DNA of 64,000 nucleotides from Bacillota bacterium (GTDB lineage: Bacteria; Bacillota; Bacilli; Paenibacillales; Paenibacillaceae), in contig JAEWPC010000021.1 in the NCBI GenBank assembly GCA_023460795.1, positions 1-64,000 on the forward strand, in the 5' to 3' direction. The translations under genes were made by a program, and so were the position numbers. The notes beneath the pieces are model-generated. The model was not told the origin of the DNA. It was given only the letters and a program-made list of their open reading frames with translations, and ran no database searches. Every line of letters starts with the position of its first letter. Within the stretch, counting starts at the first letter, position 1. Below are positions 25,325 to 33,047 of the stretch, one piece after another.

Positions 25325-26371
25325 ATGGCTTCTAAACATAGAGTGGTCGTAGCCGGCTGCGGAGGCATGTCCAATGTGTGGATCGATTACGCCATGCAAC
25401 GTCCGGATACCGAGATCGTAGCCCTAGTGGACATCAAGCTAGAGTTCGCGGAGAACATGCGGGAGAAGAAGGGGCTGAATTGCGGGACGTTCACGGATCT
25501 TAAGCTGGCAATCGAAGAGACGGATGCGAACCTCGTATTCGACGTCACGATTCCGGCCAGCCACTTCCAGGTCGCGAGCACGGCGATGAGCCTTGGATGC
25601 AACGTGTTCGGCGAGAAGCCGCTGGCCGAGACGCTGGAGGAGTGCAACGAGATCGTCCGGATCGCCGGTAGAACGGGACGGACGCACGCGGTCATGCAGA
25701 ACCGCAGGTACGATCCGCGTATTCGCTCCCTTCGCCGGATGATCGAGTCCGATCGGATCGGCCAAGTCGGCTATATCGGCGCGGATTTCTTCATCGGCGC
25801 CCACTTCGGGGGATTCCGGGACGCGATGGAAAGCCCGCTATTGCTGGATATGGCGATCCATACGTTCGATCAGGCGAGATTGATTACCGGCGCGAATCCG
25901 GTATCCGTCTACTGTCACGAGTTTAATCCGAAAGGCTCGTGGTATGCGGGGAACGCGTCCGCGATCTGCATCTTCGAGATGTCCGACGGCTCGGTGTTCG
26001 ATTACCGCGGTTCTTGGTGCGCCGAGGGTGCTCCGACTTCTTGGGAAGCGCAGTGGCGGATCGTCGGAGACAAGGGAACGGCGTTATGGGACGGTCACGG
26101 CCAGCCCTACGCCGAAGTGTTGGCGGACGGTCCGCAGGAGGGCAAGTTTATTCGGGACTATGTCCGGATCGATCCGGAGCCTGACAAGGCCGAAGGCTCG
26201 TCGACCGGGCATAACGGCTGCTTGGACGAGATGTTCTTGGCTCTGGAGCAGGGTCGGCCGGCCGAGACGGATTGCCGGGATAACCGATATAGCATGGCGA
26301 TGGTGCTAGGCGCGCTCGAAAGCGCGAAGACCGGGCGGAAAGTAAATCTTGAACCTCATCTGAAGCTATAA
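25325..26371 (+). CDS. Gfo/Idh/MocA family NAD(P)-dependent oxidoreductase
   Basis: 348 residues from ATG 25325, placed 10 nt after GAGGTGG; an in-frame ATG at 25301 overlaps the spacer. The Rossmann fold starts VVVAGCGGMSNVW, followed by the conserved GEKPLAETLEECNEIV (catalytic Lys of the EKP motif) and a C-terminal alpha/beta domain with LDMAIHTFDQARLITG carrying the usual His. Oxidises or reduces a sugar or polyol. Operon with the isomerase-like gene just upstream, under the divergent AraC regulator and the cre-like site. Confidence 0.88.
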   Translation: MASKHRVVVAGCGGMSNVWIDYAMQRPDTEIVALVDIKLEFAENMREKKGLNCGTFTDLKLAIEETDANLVFDVTIPASHFQVASTAMSLGCNVFGEKPLAETLEECNEIVRIAGRTGRTHAVMQNRRYDPRIRSLRRMIESDRIGQVGYIGADFFIGAHFGGFRDAMESPLLLDMAIHTFDQARLITGANPVSVYCHEFNPKGSWYAGNASAICIFEMSDGSVFDYRGSWCAEGAPTSWEAQWRIVGDKGTALWDGHGQPYAEVLADGPQEGKFIRDYVRIDPEPDKAEGSSTGHNGCLDEMFLALEQGRPAETDCRDNRYSMAMVLGALESAKTGRKVNLEPHLKL

Positions 26372-26447
26372 AGAAAGCCGATTGCGGCCGATATAATATA
26401 ATGAAACTATATCTACTCCATAGTAGCCCTAGCGAGGAGAGTGCTAG

Positions 26448-26732
26448 ATGAATTTTTCGCGTGAATCGTCCATCATGAACGTCATGGAACCGATTGTCAG
26501 CAACATGTTCGAGGACCGCTTCGTCAAACCGGGTTTGCTCCGTTGCGCCTGCGATAAATGCCAGCTCGACATCGTATTGTTGACGCTTAACCATCTGCCG
26601 CCGCACTATACGTCCAGTCAGGCTGGCGAAGCGTATATCAAAGCGATCTATCAAGAGCCGCAGCTGCAATCCGACGTGCTTCGGGAGATCACGAACGCCG
26701 TTAAAGTCATAGAGGATAAACCGAACCATTAA
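26448..26732 (+). CDS. ComFB family protein
   Basis: 94 residues. An N-terminal helix (MNVMEPIVSNMFEDRF) precedes CACDKCQLDIVLLTLNHLPPHY, the hallmark ComFB core with cysteines 33, 35 and 38, then a Gly-Glu-x-Tyr block. B. subtilis comFB lies between the DNA-uptake genes comFA and comFC, but this copy is alone. Recent work describes ComFB proteins as cyclic dinucleotide receptors; whether this one binds any is unknown. AGGAGAG precedes the ATG by about 7 nt, and a strong terminator follows 5 bp after the stop. Confidence 0.8.
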   Translation: MNFSRESSIMNVMEPIVSNMFEDRFVKPGLLRCACDKCQLDIVLLTLNHLPPHYTSSQAGEAYIKAIYQEPQLQSDVLREITNAVKVIEDKPNH

Positions 26733-26737
26733 ACAGA

Positions 26738-26769
26738 CCCTTGCAAGCATTAGGCTTGCAAGGGTTTTT
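26738..26769 (+). terminator. Strong intrinsic terminator after the ComFB-like gene
   Basis: CCCTTGCAAG, a 6-nt loop and CTTGCAAGGG form a perfect 10-bp stem followed by TTTTTT. The stop codon of the convergent AraC gene (26750-26752) sits in the loop. Confidence 0.9.
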
Positions 26770-27544
26770 TGTCCGATACCGATCTGAAGCGTCCGGGCGT
26801 CAAGCCTACGAATTTCTTGAATTGGCGCATAAAATGGGTTTCGTGCTCGTAACCGCATTTATCTGCGATAGCCGACACCGTTAATGAGCTGTTCTGCAGC
26901 AAATATTTGGCGTATTCCAGCCTGCCGTTGATCATATCGGTAACGACGGAGCAGCCGAACAGATCCTTGTAGAGGTGCTGGAAATGGGACTTGCTGATAT
27001 TGATTCGAGACGCCAGCTCTTCGACCGTCGGGTGATTGTGCGGGGCGTTGTAGAGCTCGTCACGCAGCTCGGAGAGCTGGCGGAAGTACCGATTCGGCCG
27101 GTCGGTAAGCAACGACATCTCGAGGAGATTGCTCAGCTTAAGAATAAGCGAGCGAATTTCGGAATCGAGGATTCGGGCGGCGTGCGGTCCCCCCATTTTC
27201 TTGATGCGATGCATTTCCATGATGCTTCTGGAGATGAGCAGCGGATCGGCGGCCGGAATGAGCGTATCGAGCGGAAAGTTCAGTTCCGCGAGCAAATCCT
27301 CCAAGCCTACGGCATGGAACCAATCGTCAACGTACGGCAGATCGTACTCCCGGTAAAACTGCGGCGTGGTCGGACGATACAGAATATAGGTGTCGCCGTC
27401 GACGAGGATGGACTTTCCGTTAAGAACAACCTCGGATTTGTTTTTGAAAAAGACGAAAGCATAGTCGCCCGCACCATTGGGACGCGAAATCGTAAGACCG
27501 TTCGCGTACGTATAACGATAACCGCATTTGATTAACTCGAACAC
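26750..27544 (-). CDS. AraC family transcriptional regulator
   Basis: 264 residues from GTG 27544, which has AAGGAG 10 nt upstream; a TTG at 27565 lies before that site. The N-terminal part is a degenerate cupin (ANGLTISRPNGAGDYAFVFF; GDTYILYRPTTPQFY). The C-terminal part has two helix-turn-helix units (VEELASRINISKSHFQHLYKD; VSAIADKCGYEHETHFMRQF) ending VGLTPGRFRS. Its neighbours are ComFB downstream and the cysteine-rich protein and arabinofuranosidase upstream (divergent), so the arabinofuranosidase gene is a candidate target. Confidence 0.86.
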   Translation of the reverse strand: MFELIKCGYRYTYANGLTISRPNGAGDYAFVFFKNKSEVVLNGKSILVDGDTYILYRPTTPQFYREYDLPYVDDWFHAVGLEDLLAELNFPLDTLIPAADPLLISRSIMEMHRIKKMGGPHAARILDSEIRSLILKLSNLLEMSLLTDRPNRYFRQLSELRDELYNAPHNHPTVEELASRINISKSHFQHLYKDLFGCSVVTDMINGRLEYAKYLLQNSSLTVSAIADKCGYEHETHFMRQFKKFVGLTPGRFRSVSDKKPLQA

Positions 27545-27664
27545 TTGGCAGCTACTCCTTCGCAATAGACAAAAGCACGATAGGTCAGTTTTTAACCATC
27601 ATAATGGATTGTTGTCCAAGGGGCAATCCCCTACAATTTGATGTGATTACGATTAGTTAGGCTG

Positions 27665-28054
27665 GTGGACGCGATCGACAATACCGACAGCTGCAAAGGC
27701 TGCAGAGCCAGCGTGAAGGTCGACGAAGAGCAAATCGCGCGCATGCTATCGAAGATAAAAGCCGAAGATAGCGTGTCGGACAAGCTGTACGCGCAAAGGC
27801 TCGAAGCATGCCGGCAATGCGCAAGCCTATCTTATGAATCCACGTGCATGCATTGCGGCTGCTTGGTCGCGTTCCGGGCGAAATTCAAAGACCGAAGCTG
27901 CCCGCATCCGAATCAGGCCGTGCGCAAGCAATGGGAAACTAATTATTTCGAGGGTGAGTTAGATCGAGCCCGACGAAGAACCAATTATATCGAGGAGGAA
28001 TCTAGTTATGCTGAAGGCAGTCGTTCATGCGGATTGGACTACCGGTACGATTAA
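27665..28054 (+). CDS. Cysteine-rich DUF6171-like small protein
   Basis: 129 residues from a GTG start with only a weak upstream site. The core resembles the DUF6171 group of Paenibacillaceae: C10KGC13, then a regular CxxC...CxHCGCLV block and SCPHPNQ, suggesting one or two zinc or iron-sulfur sites. The function is unknown. The frame runs 47 bp into the arabinofuranosidase gene, and its last about 37 residues are encoded by the repeated leader element at 27951-28001. In related proteins as I remember them the chain ends near the CPHP motif, so the tail may be a recent read-through extension. Confidence 0.55.
   Translation: MDAIDNTDSCKGCRASVKVDEEQIARMLSKIKAEDSVSDKLYAQRLEACRQCASLSYESTCMHCGCLVAFRAKFKDRSCPHPNQAVRKQWETNYFEGELDRARRRTNYIEEESSYAEGSRSCGLDYRYD
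27951..28001 (+). repeat. 51-bp leader element, copy A (before abfA)
   Basis: Aligns with 38206-38257 at 45 of 52 columns including a 1-nt indel. It starts AGGGTGAGTT, has a fully shared 16-nt core beginning TCGAGCCCGACG, and ends with the ribosome binding site (TATCGAGGAGGAAT). The indel shifts the reading frame between copies, so what is conserved is the nucleic acid. Each copy directly precedes a sugar-catabolic gene. Confidence 0.7.
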
Positions 28055-29492
28055 CCGCAATATCTACGGGCATTTCGCGGAGCATCTAGGCAGATGCATT
28101 TACGAAGGGATTTGGGTCGGAGAAGATTCGGACATTCCGAATACGGAAGGCTTCCGCAACGATGTCATCGAGGCGTTGCGCGAGTTGAAGATTCCCGTTC
28201 TGCGGTGGCCGGGCGGCTGTTTCGCCGACGAATATCATTGGCGCGACGGCATCGGTCCGAAAGAAAACCGCAAGATGATGATCAACACCCACTGGGGCGG
28301 CGTCGTCGAGAACAACCATTTCGGAACGCACGAGTTTTTCCGCCTTTGCGAACTGATTGACGCCGATCCGTACATCTGCGGTAACGTCGGCAGCGGAACG
28401 GTGCAAGAGATGGCCGATTGGATCGAATATATGACGTCCGACGCCGATTCGCCGATGGCGAACTTGCGCCGGGCGAACGGCCGCGACAAGCCTTGGAAGC
28501 TGAAGTATTTCGGCGTCGGCAACGAGAACTGGGGCTGCGGCGGCAACATGCTGCCGGAATTTTACGCGGACTTGTACAACCAATTCCAGACGTACGCGCG
28601 CAATTACGGGGACAACAAGCTTTACAAAATCGCGGGCGGCGCGAATACGGACGATTACCGTTGGACCGAAGTGCTGATGAAGAAGTCCGAGCGTCACATG
28701 CACGGTCTGAGCCTGCACTACTACACGGTGCCGGGCACGTGGCAGGACAAGGGCGCGGCGACCGAATTCGGCGAGCGCGATTGGTTCGTCACGATGAAGA
28801 AGGCCACGTATATGGACGAGCTCCTCAACCGTCATAGCACGGAGATGGACCGCTACGATCCGAACAAGCGCGTCGGCATTATCGTAGACGAATGGGGCAA
28901 CTGGTTTAACGTCGAGCCGGGCACGAATCCGGGCTTCCTATACCAGCAGAACACGATGCGCGACGCACTCGTCGCCGCCGTCAACCTGCACATTTTCCAT
29001 AAGCATTGCAACCGAGTACAGATGGCGAACATCGCGCAGATGGTTAACGTGCTGCAAGCGGTCATCCTGACCGAGGGTTCGAAGATGCTTCGCACGCCGA
29101 CGTACCATGTGCTTCAGATGTACAACGTCCATCAGGACGCGGAAGCGCTGGCCGTTCATGGCGAATTCGGGCAATACGGCTTCGAAGGGGAAGAAGGTTC
29201 CCTTGCGCAAGTGGGCGTAACGGCTTCCAAGAAGGACGGCGTCGTCCATGTGAGCTTGTATAATGTGAACCCTTCGGAAGCTGCGGACATCGAAGTAGAG
29301 CTTCGCGGCAACGAAGGCGCTATTTCGTACGAAGGCACCATCCTCGCCGCAAGCGATATCCGCGCGCACAACACGTTCGATCAAGCGAACGCCGTCGCGC
29401 CGCAGCCGTTCAACGGAGCGGAGCTCAAGGGCGGTAAGCTGAAGGTGAGCTTGCCTGCCGCGTCGGTCGTTGTGTTGAAATTGAAATCGTAA
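28008..29492 (+). CDS. abfA: Intracellular alpha-L-arabinofuranosidase, GH51
   Basis: Removes arabinofuranosyl units from arabino- and arabinoxylo-oligosaccharides. 494 residues, no signal peptide. The start ATG is 9 nt after GAGGAGG in the shared leader element. The TIM barrel carries acid/base Glu173 (FGVGNENWGCGG) and nucleophile Glu295 (IIVDEWGNWF). The conserved LRWPGGCFADEYHWRDGIGP block lies near residue 65. The C-terminal jelly-roll domain ends ASVVVLKLKS. Length and motifs are standard for GH51. It is single-gene and followed by its own terminator, then by a 51-bp repeat array. Confidence 0.96.
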   Translation: MLKAVVHADWTTGTINRNIYGHFAEHLGRCIYEGIWVGEDSDIPNTEGFRNDVIEALRELKIPVLRWPGGCFADEYHWRDGIGPKENRKMMINTHWGGVVENNHFGTHEFFRLCELIDADPYICGNVGSGTVQEMADWIEYMTSDADSPMANLRRANGRDKPWKLKYFGVGNENWGCGGNMLPEFYADLYNQFQTYARNYGDNKLYKIAGGANTDDYRWTEVLMKKSERHMHGLSLHYYTVPGTWQDKGAATEFGERDWFVTMKKATYMDELLNRHSTEMDRYDPNKRVGIIVDEWGNWFNVEPGTNPGFLYQQNTMRDALVAAVNLHIFHKHCNRVQMANIAQMVNVLQAVILTEGSKMLRTPTYHVLQMYNVHQDAEALAVHGEFGQYGFEGEEGSLAQVGVTASKKDGVVHVSLYNVNPSEAADIEVELRGNEGAISYEGTILAASDIRAHNTFDQANAVAPQPFNGAELKGGKLKVSLPAASVVVLKLKS

Positions 29493-29496
29493 CGTC

Positions 29497-29531
29497 AAGA
29501 ACCCGGAGCGGGCTGCCGCTGCCGGGTTCTT
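29497..29531 (+). terminator. Intrinsic terminator after abfA
   Basis: AAGAACCCGG and CCGGGTTCTT form a 10-bp perfect stem around a 15-nt GC-rich loop, followed by CTTATTTC. It starts 4 bp after the abfA stop. Confidence 0.88.
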
Positions 29532-29557
29532 CTTATTTCGCCGAAACCAAGGGGGAC

Positions 29558-29736
29558 CGCCGAAGTAACGTTGTGTGGCAACGCTAATGCGTCGGTATCC
29601 CGGAGGTGCGCCGAAGTAACATTGTGTGGCAACGCTAAACCGATGGTGTCCCGGAGGTGCGCCGAAGTAACGTTGAGTGGCAACGCTAATGCGTCGGTGT
29701 CCCGGAGGCGCGCCGAAGTAACGTTGTAAGGCAACG
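29558..29736 (+). repeat. 51-bp tandem repeat array (family A), about 3.5 copies
   Basis: Copies begin at 29558, 29609, 29660 and 29711, each exactly 51 bp apart. The unit runs CGCCGAAGTAACGTTG, TGTGGCAACGCTAA, a variable GCGTCGGT, then TCCCGGAGGTG. The CGTTG-nnnnn-CAACG core is an inverted repeat. The array lies between the terminators of the convergent abfA and GH127 genes. The same family, in reverse orientation, is at 44121-44455. Because 51 is a multiple of three it stays open as a spurious 17-residue protein repeat. Confidence 0.85.
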
Positions 29737-29742
29737 ACATAA

Positions 29743-29786
29743 AGAGGCAGTCCTTCCGGTCACAAGCGACCTGCCGGACTGCCTCT
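29743..29786 (-). terminator. Intrinsic terminator of the GH127 gene
   Basis: AGAGGCAGTCC and GGACTGCCTCT form an 11-bp perfect stem, with a second nested CCGG pairing in the loop. Read on the minus strand it follows the GH127 stop by 12 bp and is followed by TTTATG. Confidence 0.75.
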
Positions 29787-29798
29787 TGGCATTTAAAA

Positions 29799-31757
29799 CT
29801 AAATTTTCTCCCGAATCCACACTTGCATTTCGCCTTGGCCGCGATTGCCCCATTGGGTGTACGGGACGGCGATTAGCCGCTGCTTCTCGAGGCGCGGGGC
29901 AGAGCTGCGGTAGAGCTGCTCCGCGTCAGGCGCGACTTGGCGGAAACCGTCCGCTTGCAGAACGACGGTGTCTCCTCGAGTCGCGATATCGATGGCCGCA
30001 TCCGCGGGAAGCACGAGGTTCGCTAACGGCGCTCCATTGTCGATTTCCTCCAGACAGTACACGAGCGGTCCGCGCTGTAACGCGACGCGGCCGGCGTTCG
30101 CGCGGACGTTCGGATGCGCGTAGATTCTTTCCGGCGCCATGGCGAATTCGGCGGAGAGGACGTCGCCGGTCTGCCAATCGCAAGTGAAATAGGCGTAGCC
30201 GTCGCGGATGTCCGGCGTTGCAGACATTCCGTTGATCGCGAACGTCGAACCCTTCGACCATGACGGTACGCGCAACGCGAGCGTGAATGCTCCGGAACCT
30301 TCAGATGAGCCAATCTTTAGCGATACGTTGCCTTTCCAGGGCAGCTCGCTGTCCAACTTCACGCTGACGTTCCGTCCGGCCAGCTTAACGTTCGCTTCGC
30401 TGCCGATGTACAGATGCGCGAACAACGTGTCGGAGTTCGACGTGTAGACGTATTGGCCGAGCGACGAGAGCAAGCGCGAGACGTTCGGCGGACAGCAGGC
30501 GCACGCATACCATTTTTGGCGGACGGATTTGACGTGGTGCTTGCCCGGGTTGCCTTCGCTGGCAGCCGGCCATACTTCCATCGGGTTGACGTAGAAGAAG
30601 CTCTTGCCGTCGCTGGCCATTCCCGCGGTTACGGTGTTGAACAGCGCGCGCTCCATGACGTCGCCGTACTCGCCCTTAGCCTCTAATTGCAGCATCCGGC
30701 GTGCGAAGAAGATCAGTCCGATCGATGCGCAAGTTTCGGAGTAGTTCGTGTCGTTCGGTAAGTCGTAATCGAACGTGAACGCTTCGCCGTGGTGCGTGGA
30801 GCCGATGCTGCCGTTCACGTACATTTGCTTATGGACCATGTTGCGCCAAAGCCGGCGGCATGCCTCGAGCAAGCTCGAATCACCCTTATGGAGCGCGAGA
30901 TCCGCCATCGCCGTATACATGTACACCGCGCGAACCGCATGGCCGACCGCGACCTCTTGTTCGCGAACAGGTTGATGCGCTTGATGGTAAGCGAGCGCCG
31001 GCGGATTCTTCTGAACGACGCCCGGAGACCAAGCGCTAACGCGGCCGCGTTGCTCCCATTCCGCAAGGAAAAAGTGCGGCTGCTGCCCGCGCTCTTCGAT
31101 CAGGAAGCTGGCGAGATTCAAATACCTCGCTTCCCCGGTCACTTCATACAGCTTCACGAGCGCCAGCTCGAGTTCCTGATGACCGTCGTAGCCCCGCAGC
31201 TTGCCGGGTTCGCTTCCGAACAACGAATCGATATGGTCCGCGAAGCGCTTGGCGACGTCCAGCAGCTTCGTCTTGCCCGTGCCTTGATAATAAGCGACGG
31301 CTGCTTCGATGAGATGGCCGGCCGTGTACATCTCGTGGCAGTCGAGCAAATTCGTCCAACGTTGGCCAGGCTTCGCTACCGCGAAGTAGGTATTCAAATA
31401 TCCGTCATCTTGCTGCGCCGATTCGAGCAGATCGATCGCTTCGTCCGCGATTTTCTCCAGATCGGGATCCGGGGCGGCCGCGAGCGAGTAGCCGACGGCT
31501 TCAAGCCATTTATACAAATCCGTGTCTTGGAAGAAGAAGCCGCCGAATTCGCCTTTTTCCAGCCTGGCCGCGATGCGGAAGTTTTTCATCACGTGGCTGG
31601 GTTCCGTATCCGGAAGCCGGTCGTTGAGTGCTTCCCATTGATATGGAATAACAGTGTTTCTTACCAACCCGATGAAGGAAGACCAATAGTCGTCTTGGAT
31701 GGACACGCCTCTTAAATCGAGAGGAGTAGCCGAAGAGGATGGTTTGACGATAGCCAT
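29799..31757 (-). CDS. Beta-L-arabinofuranosidase, GH127
   Basis: 652 residues from ATG 31757 (an in-frame ATG at 31853 lacks a good ribosome binding site). (Alpha/alpha)6-barrel enzyme. It shows the zinc/cysteine active site of GH127: Glu341 and Cys343 in YSETCAS, and Cys421/Cys422 in CACCPPNVSRLL, with one of the latter as nucleophile. Spacing agrees closely with Bifidobacterium HypBA1. Other blocks are DGYLNTYF, LLDCHEMYTAGHLIEAA and GGHxEL-like GYDGHQELELAL. Cytoplasmic. Adjacent GH51 (alpha) and GH127 (beta) enzymes together can clear most arabinofuranosyl linkages. Divergent AraC gene upstream. Confidence 0.93.
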   Translation of the reverse strand: MAIVKPSSSATPLDLRGVSIQDDYWSSFIGLVRNTVIPYQWEALNDRLPDTEPSHVMKNFRIAARLEKGEFGGFFFQDTDLYKWLEAVGYSLAAAPDPDLEKIADEAIDLLESAQQDDGYLNTYFAVAKPGQRWTNLLDCHEMYTAGHLIEAAVAYYQGTGKTKLLDVAKRFADHIDSLFGSEPGKLRGYDGHQELELALVKLYEVTGEARYLNLASFLIEERGQQPHFFLAEWEQRGRVSAWSPGVVQKNPPALAYHQAHQPVREQEVAVGHAVRAVYMYTAMADLALHKGDSSLLEACRRLWRNMVHKQMYVNGSIGSTHHGEAFTFDYDLPNDTNYSETCASIGLIFFARRMLQLEAKGEYGDVMERALFNTVTAGMASDGKSFFYVNPMEVWPAASEGNPGKHHVKSVRQKWYACACCPPNVSRLLSSLGQYVYTSNSDTLFAHLYIGSEANVKLAGRNVSVKLDSELPWKGNVSLKIGSSEGSGAFTLALRVPSWSKGSTFAINGMSATPDIRDGYAYFTCDWQTGDVLSAEFAMAPERIYAHPNVRANAGRVALQRGPLVYCLEEIDNGAPLANLVLPADAAIDIATRGDTVVLQADGFRQVAPDAEQLYRSSAPRLEKQRLIAVPYTQWGNRGQGEMQVWIREKI

Positions 31758-31903
31758 GGCTGTCACGCTCCGAATGGTTAATGATGATGCAAATCTATCA
31801 TAGTAGATGCGGCTATCGCCTGTCGGTAGACGATCGGGTATAATAGGTGTCAAAAACTGACCTCATCATATAGGATAAGGTAGAAGAAAGGAGCGGCGTT
31901 CCG

Positions 31904-32716
31904 GTGATACCACTCTATTTGAACGAGCCTTACCGTCTGCAAATGGGCGGACAGTTCATGTCCGACGAAACGTGGTCGCATATGGATCGGACGATCGCGG
32001 ACTACGAGTTGATCATCGGAGTGTCTGGCGTCGTGTTTCTGGAGGCGGACGGGCGGATGTACGAGGTGAAAGCCGGGGATATCCTTTTTCTGATGCCGGG
32101 AGAACGGCACCGCGGATATCGTCTGTCTTCGCCGGGCGTCTCCTTCTATTGGTTTCATTTTCTGATTCCGGACATACCGCGCGGCGAGCCGGACGCCCAC
32201 ATTCCGCGGTACGCTCAATGCTCGAACCAGAGCCGCGTCCACATTCTGGCCCGGCAGCTGCTCCATGCGGCGAATGGCGGCTATCGATTGTCGAGAGCCG
32301 GAGACTATTTTCTGACTTGCCTGCTCATCGAGCTGGCCGAGCAACTGCAAGACTCTCAACGCTTGGACGCGATGGACCCCAGACTGCCCGTGCTGCTCGA
32401 ATGGACGCGCATGCACGCGCTCGACCGGGACATCTCCGTCGAGAAAATCGCGGCGCACGTCGGCTATAACAAAGACTACCTCTCCCGCATGTTCAAGCGT
32501 AGATTCGGATCGGGCTTGCTGGCTTACATCCACGATATCAAGCTCGAAGCAGCCAAAGAATTTCTCGCGGGGACGCAACTGCACGTCAAAGAGGTCGCCG
32601 CGAGAGTCGGAATCGACGACGATAAGCAGTTCGCCAAATGGTTCAAACGGCTAGCCGGCGTAACGCCGACCGCTTATCGCGAAGCGTTCGCGCATACGCG
32701 GCTGAATAACGTGTGA
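31904..32716 (+). CDS. AraC family transcriptional regulator
   Basis: 270 residues from GTG 31904, with AAAGGAG about 10 nt upstream. N-terminal cupin: LIIGVSGVVFLEADGRMY and VKAGDILFLMPGERHRGY. C-terminal HTH pair: VEKIAAHVGYNKDYLSRMFKRR and VKEVAARVGIDDDKQFAKWFKR, ending VTPTAYREAF. It is divergent from the GH127 gene (146 bp between starts), which is its likely target, perhaps responding to an arabinose-containing sugar. This is inferred from position only. Confidence 0.88.
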   Translation: MIPLYLNEPYRLQMGGQFMSDETWSHMDRTIADYELIIGVSGVVFLEADGRMYEVKAGDILFLMPGERHRGYRLSSPGVSFYWFHFLIPDIPRGEPDAHIPRYAQCSNQSRVHILARQLLHAANGGYRLSRAGDYFLTCLLIELAEQLQDSQRLDAMDPRLPVLLEWTRMHALDRDISVEKIAAHVGYNKDYLSRMFKRRFGSGLLAYIHDIKLEAAKEFLAGTQLHVKEVAARVGIDDDKQFAKWFKRLAGVTPTAYREAFAHTRLNNV

Positions 32717-32766
32717 AACACATCTTCGTCCGTTCTGCCGGGCGAATGCTACTGCTGGGCTCAGAT

Positions 32767-32960
32767 AACTGCACGGAATACAGTTAATGTTACTGAAATG
32801 GTGTAATTTGCTTCAATACCCGCACGGAATACATCTCTATTGGCCAGATGTTGGCTGAAAGGCTCCTATGGTCCTAAGTAACTGCACTTCGTACATTCTA
32901 CGAGTCGGGGCAAAGTTCGAATTTAAAGAATACCTGCAACTCGTGTAGTTATAACCGCCT
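32767..32960 (+). repeat. Degenerate tandem repeats (family C), four copies
   Basis: Copies of a CTGCACGGAATACAG-like unit begin at 32767, 32818, 32880 and 32932, spaced 51, 62 and 52 bp. The first junction (TTTGCTTCAATACCCG) matches the repeat at 23200-23301 almost base for base. The repeats fill most of the 329-bp gap between the AraC gene and the GH4 gene; nothing coding is seen in it. Confidence 0.55.
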
Positions 32961-32989
32961 GATACCGGAAAATCCTGATTCTAGGTAGC

Positions 32990-33047
32990 AAAGGAGTTGT
33001 CCCCCGGTCTCGATTCCTGACCTGCGGGGATAGTTCCTTTGTTTTTT
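32990..33047 (+). terminator. Long imperfect hairpin with T tract, plus strand
   Basis: AAAGGA(G)TTGTCCCC pairs with GGGGATAGTTCCTTT with small bulges, around a loop that contains a further GGTC/GACC pair, then GTTTTTTACC. The T tract is on the plus strand, so it would end transcripts from the AraC gene about 270 bp upstream. It overlaps the last codons of the convergent GH4 gene. Confidence 0.6.

Noticed and set aside
29495..29740. Open frame with a 17-residue repeat (NVTSAHLRD-type) on the minus strand
   Set aside because: It is the translation of the 51-bp DNA repeat. The frame is open only because 51 is divisible by three, and there is no ribosome binding site. The same applies to the frames at 44019-44344.
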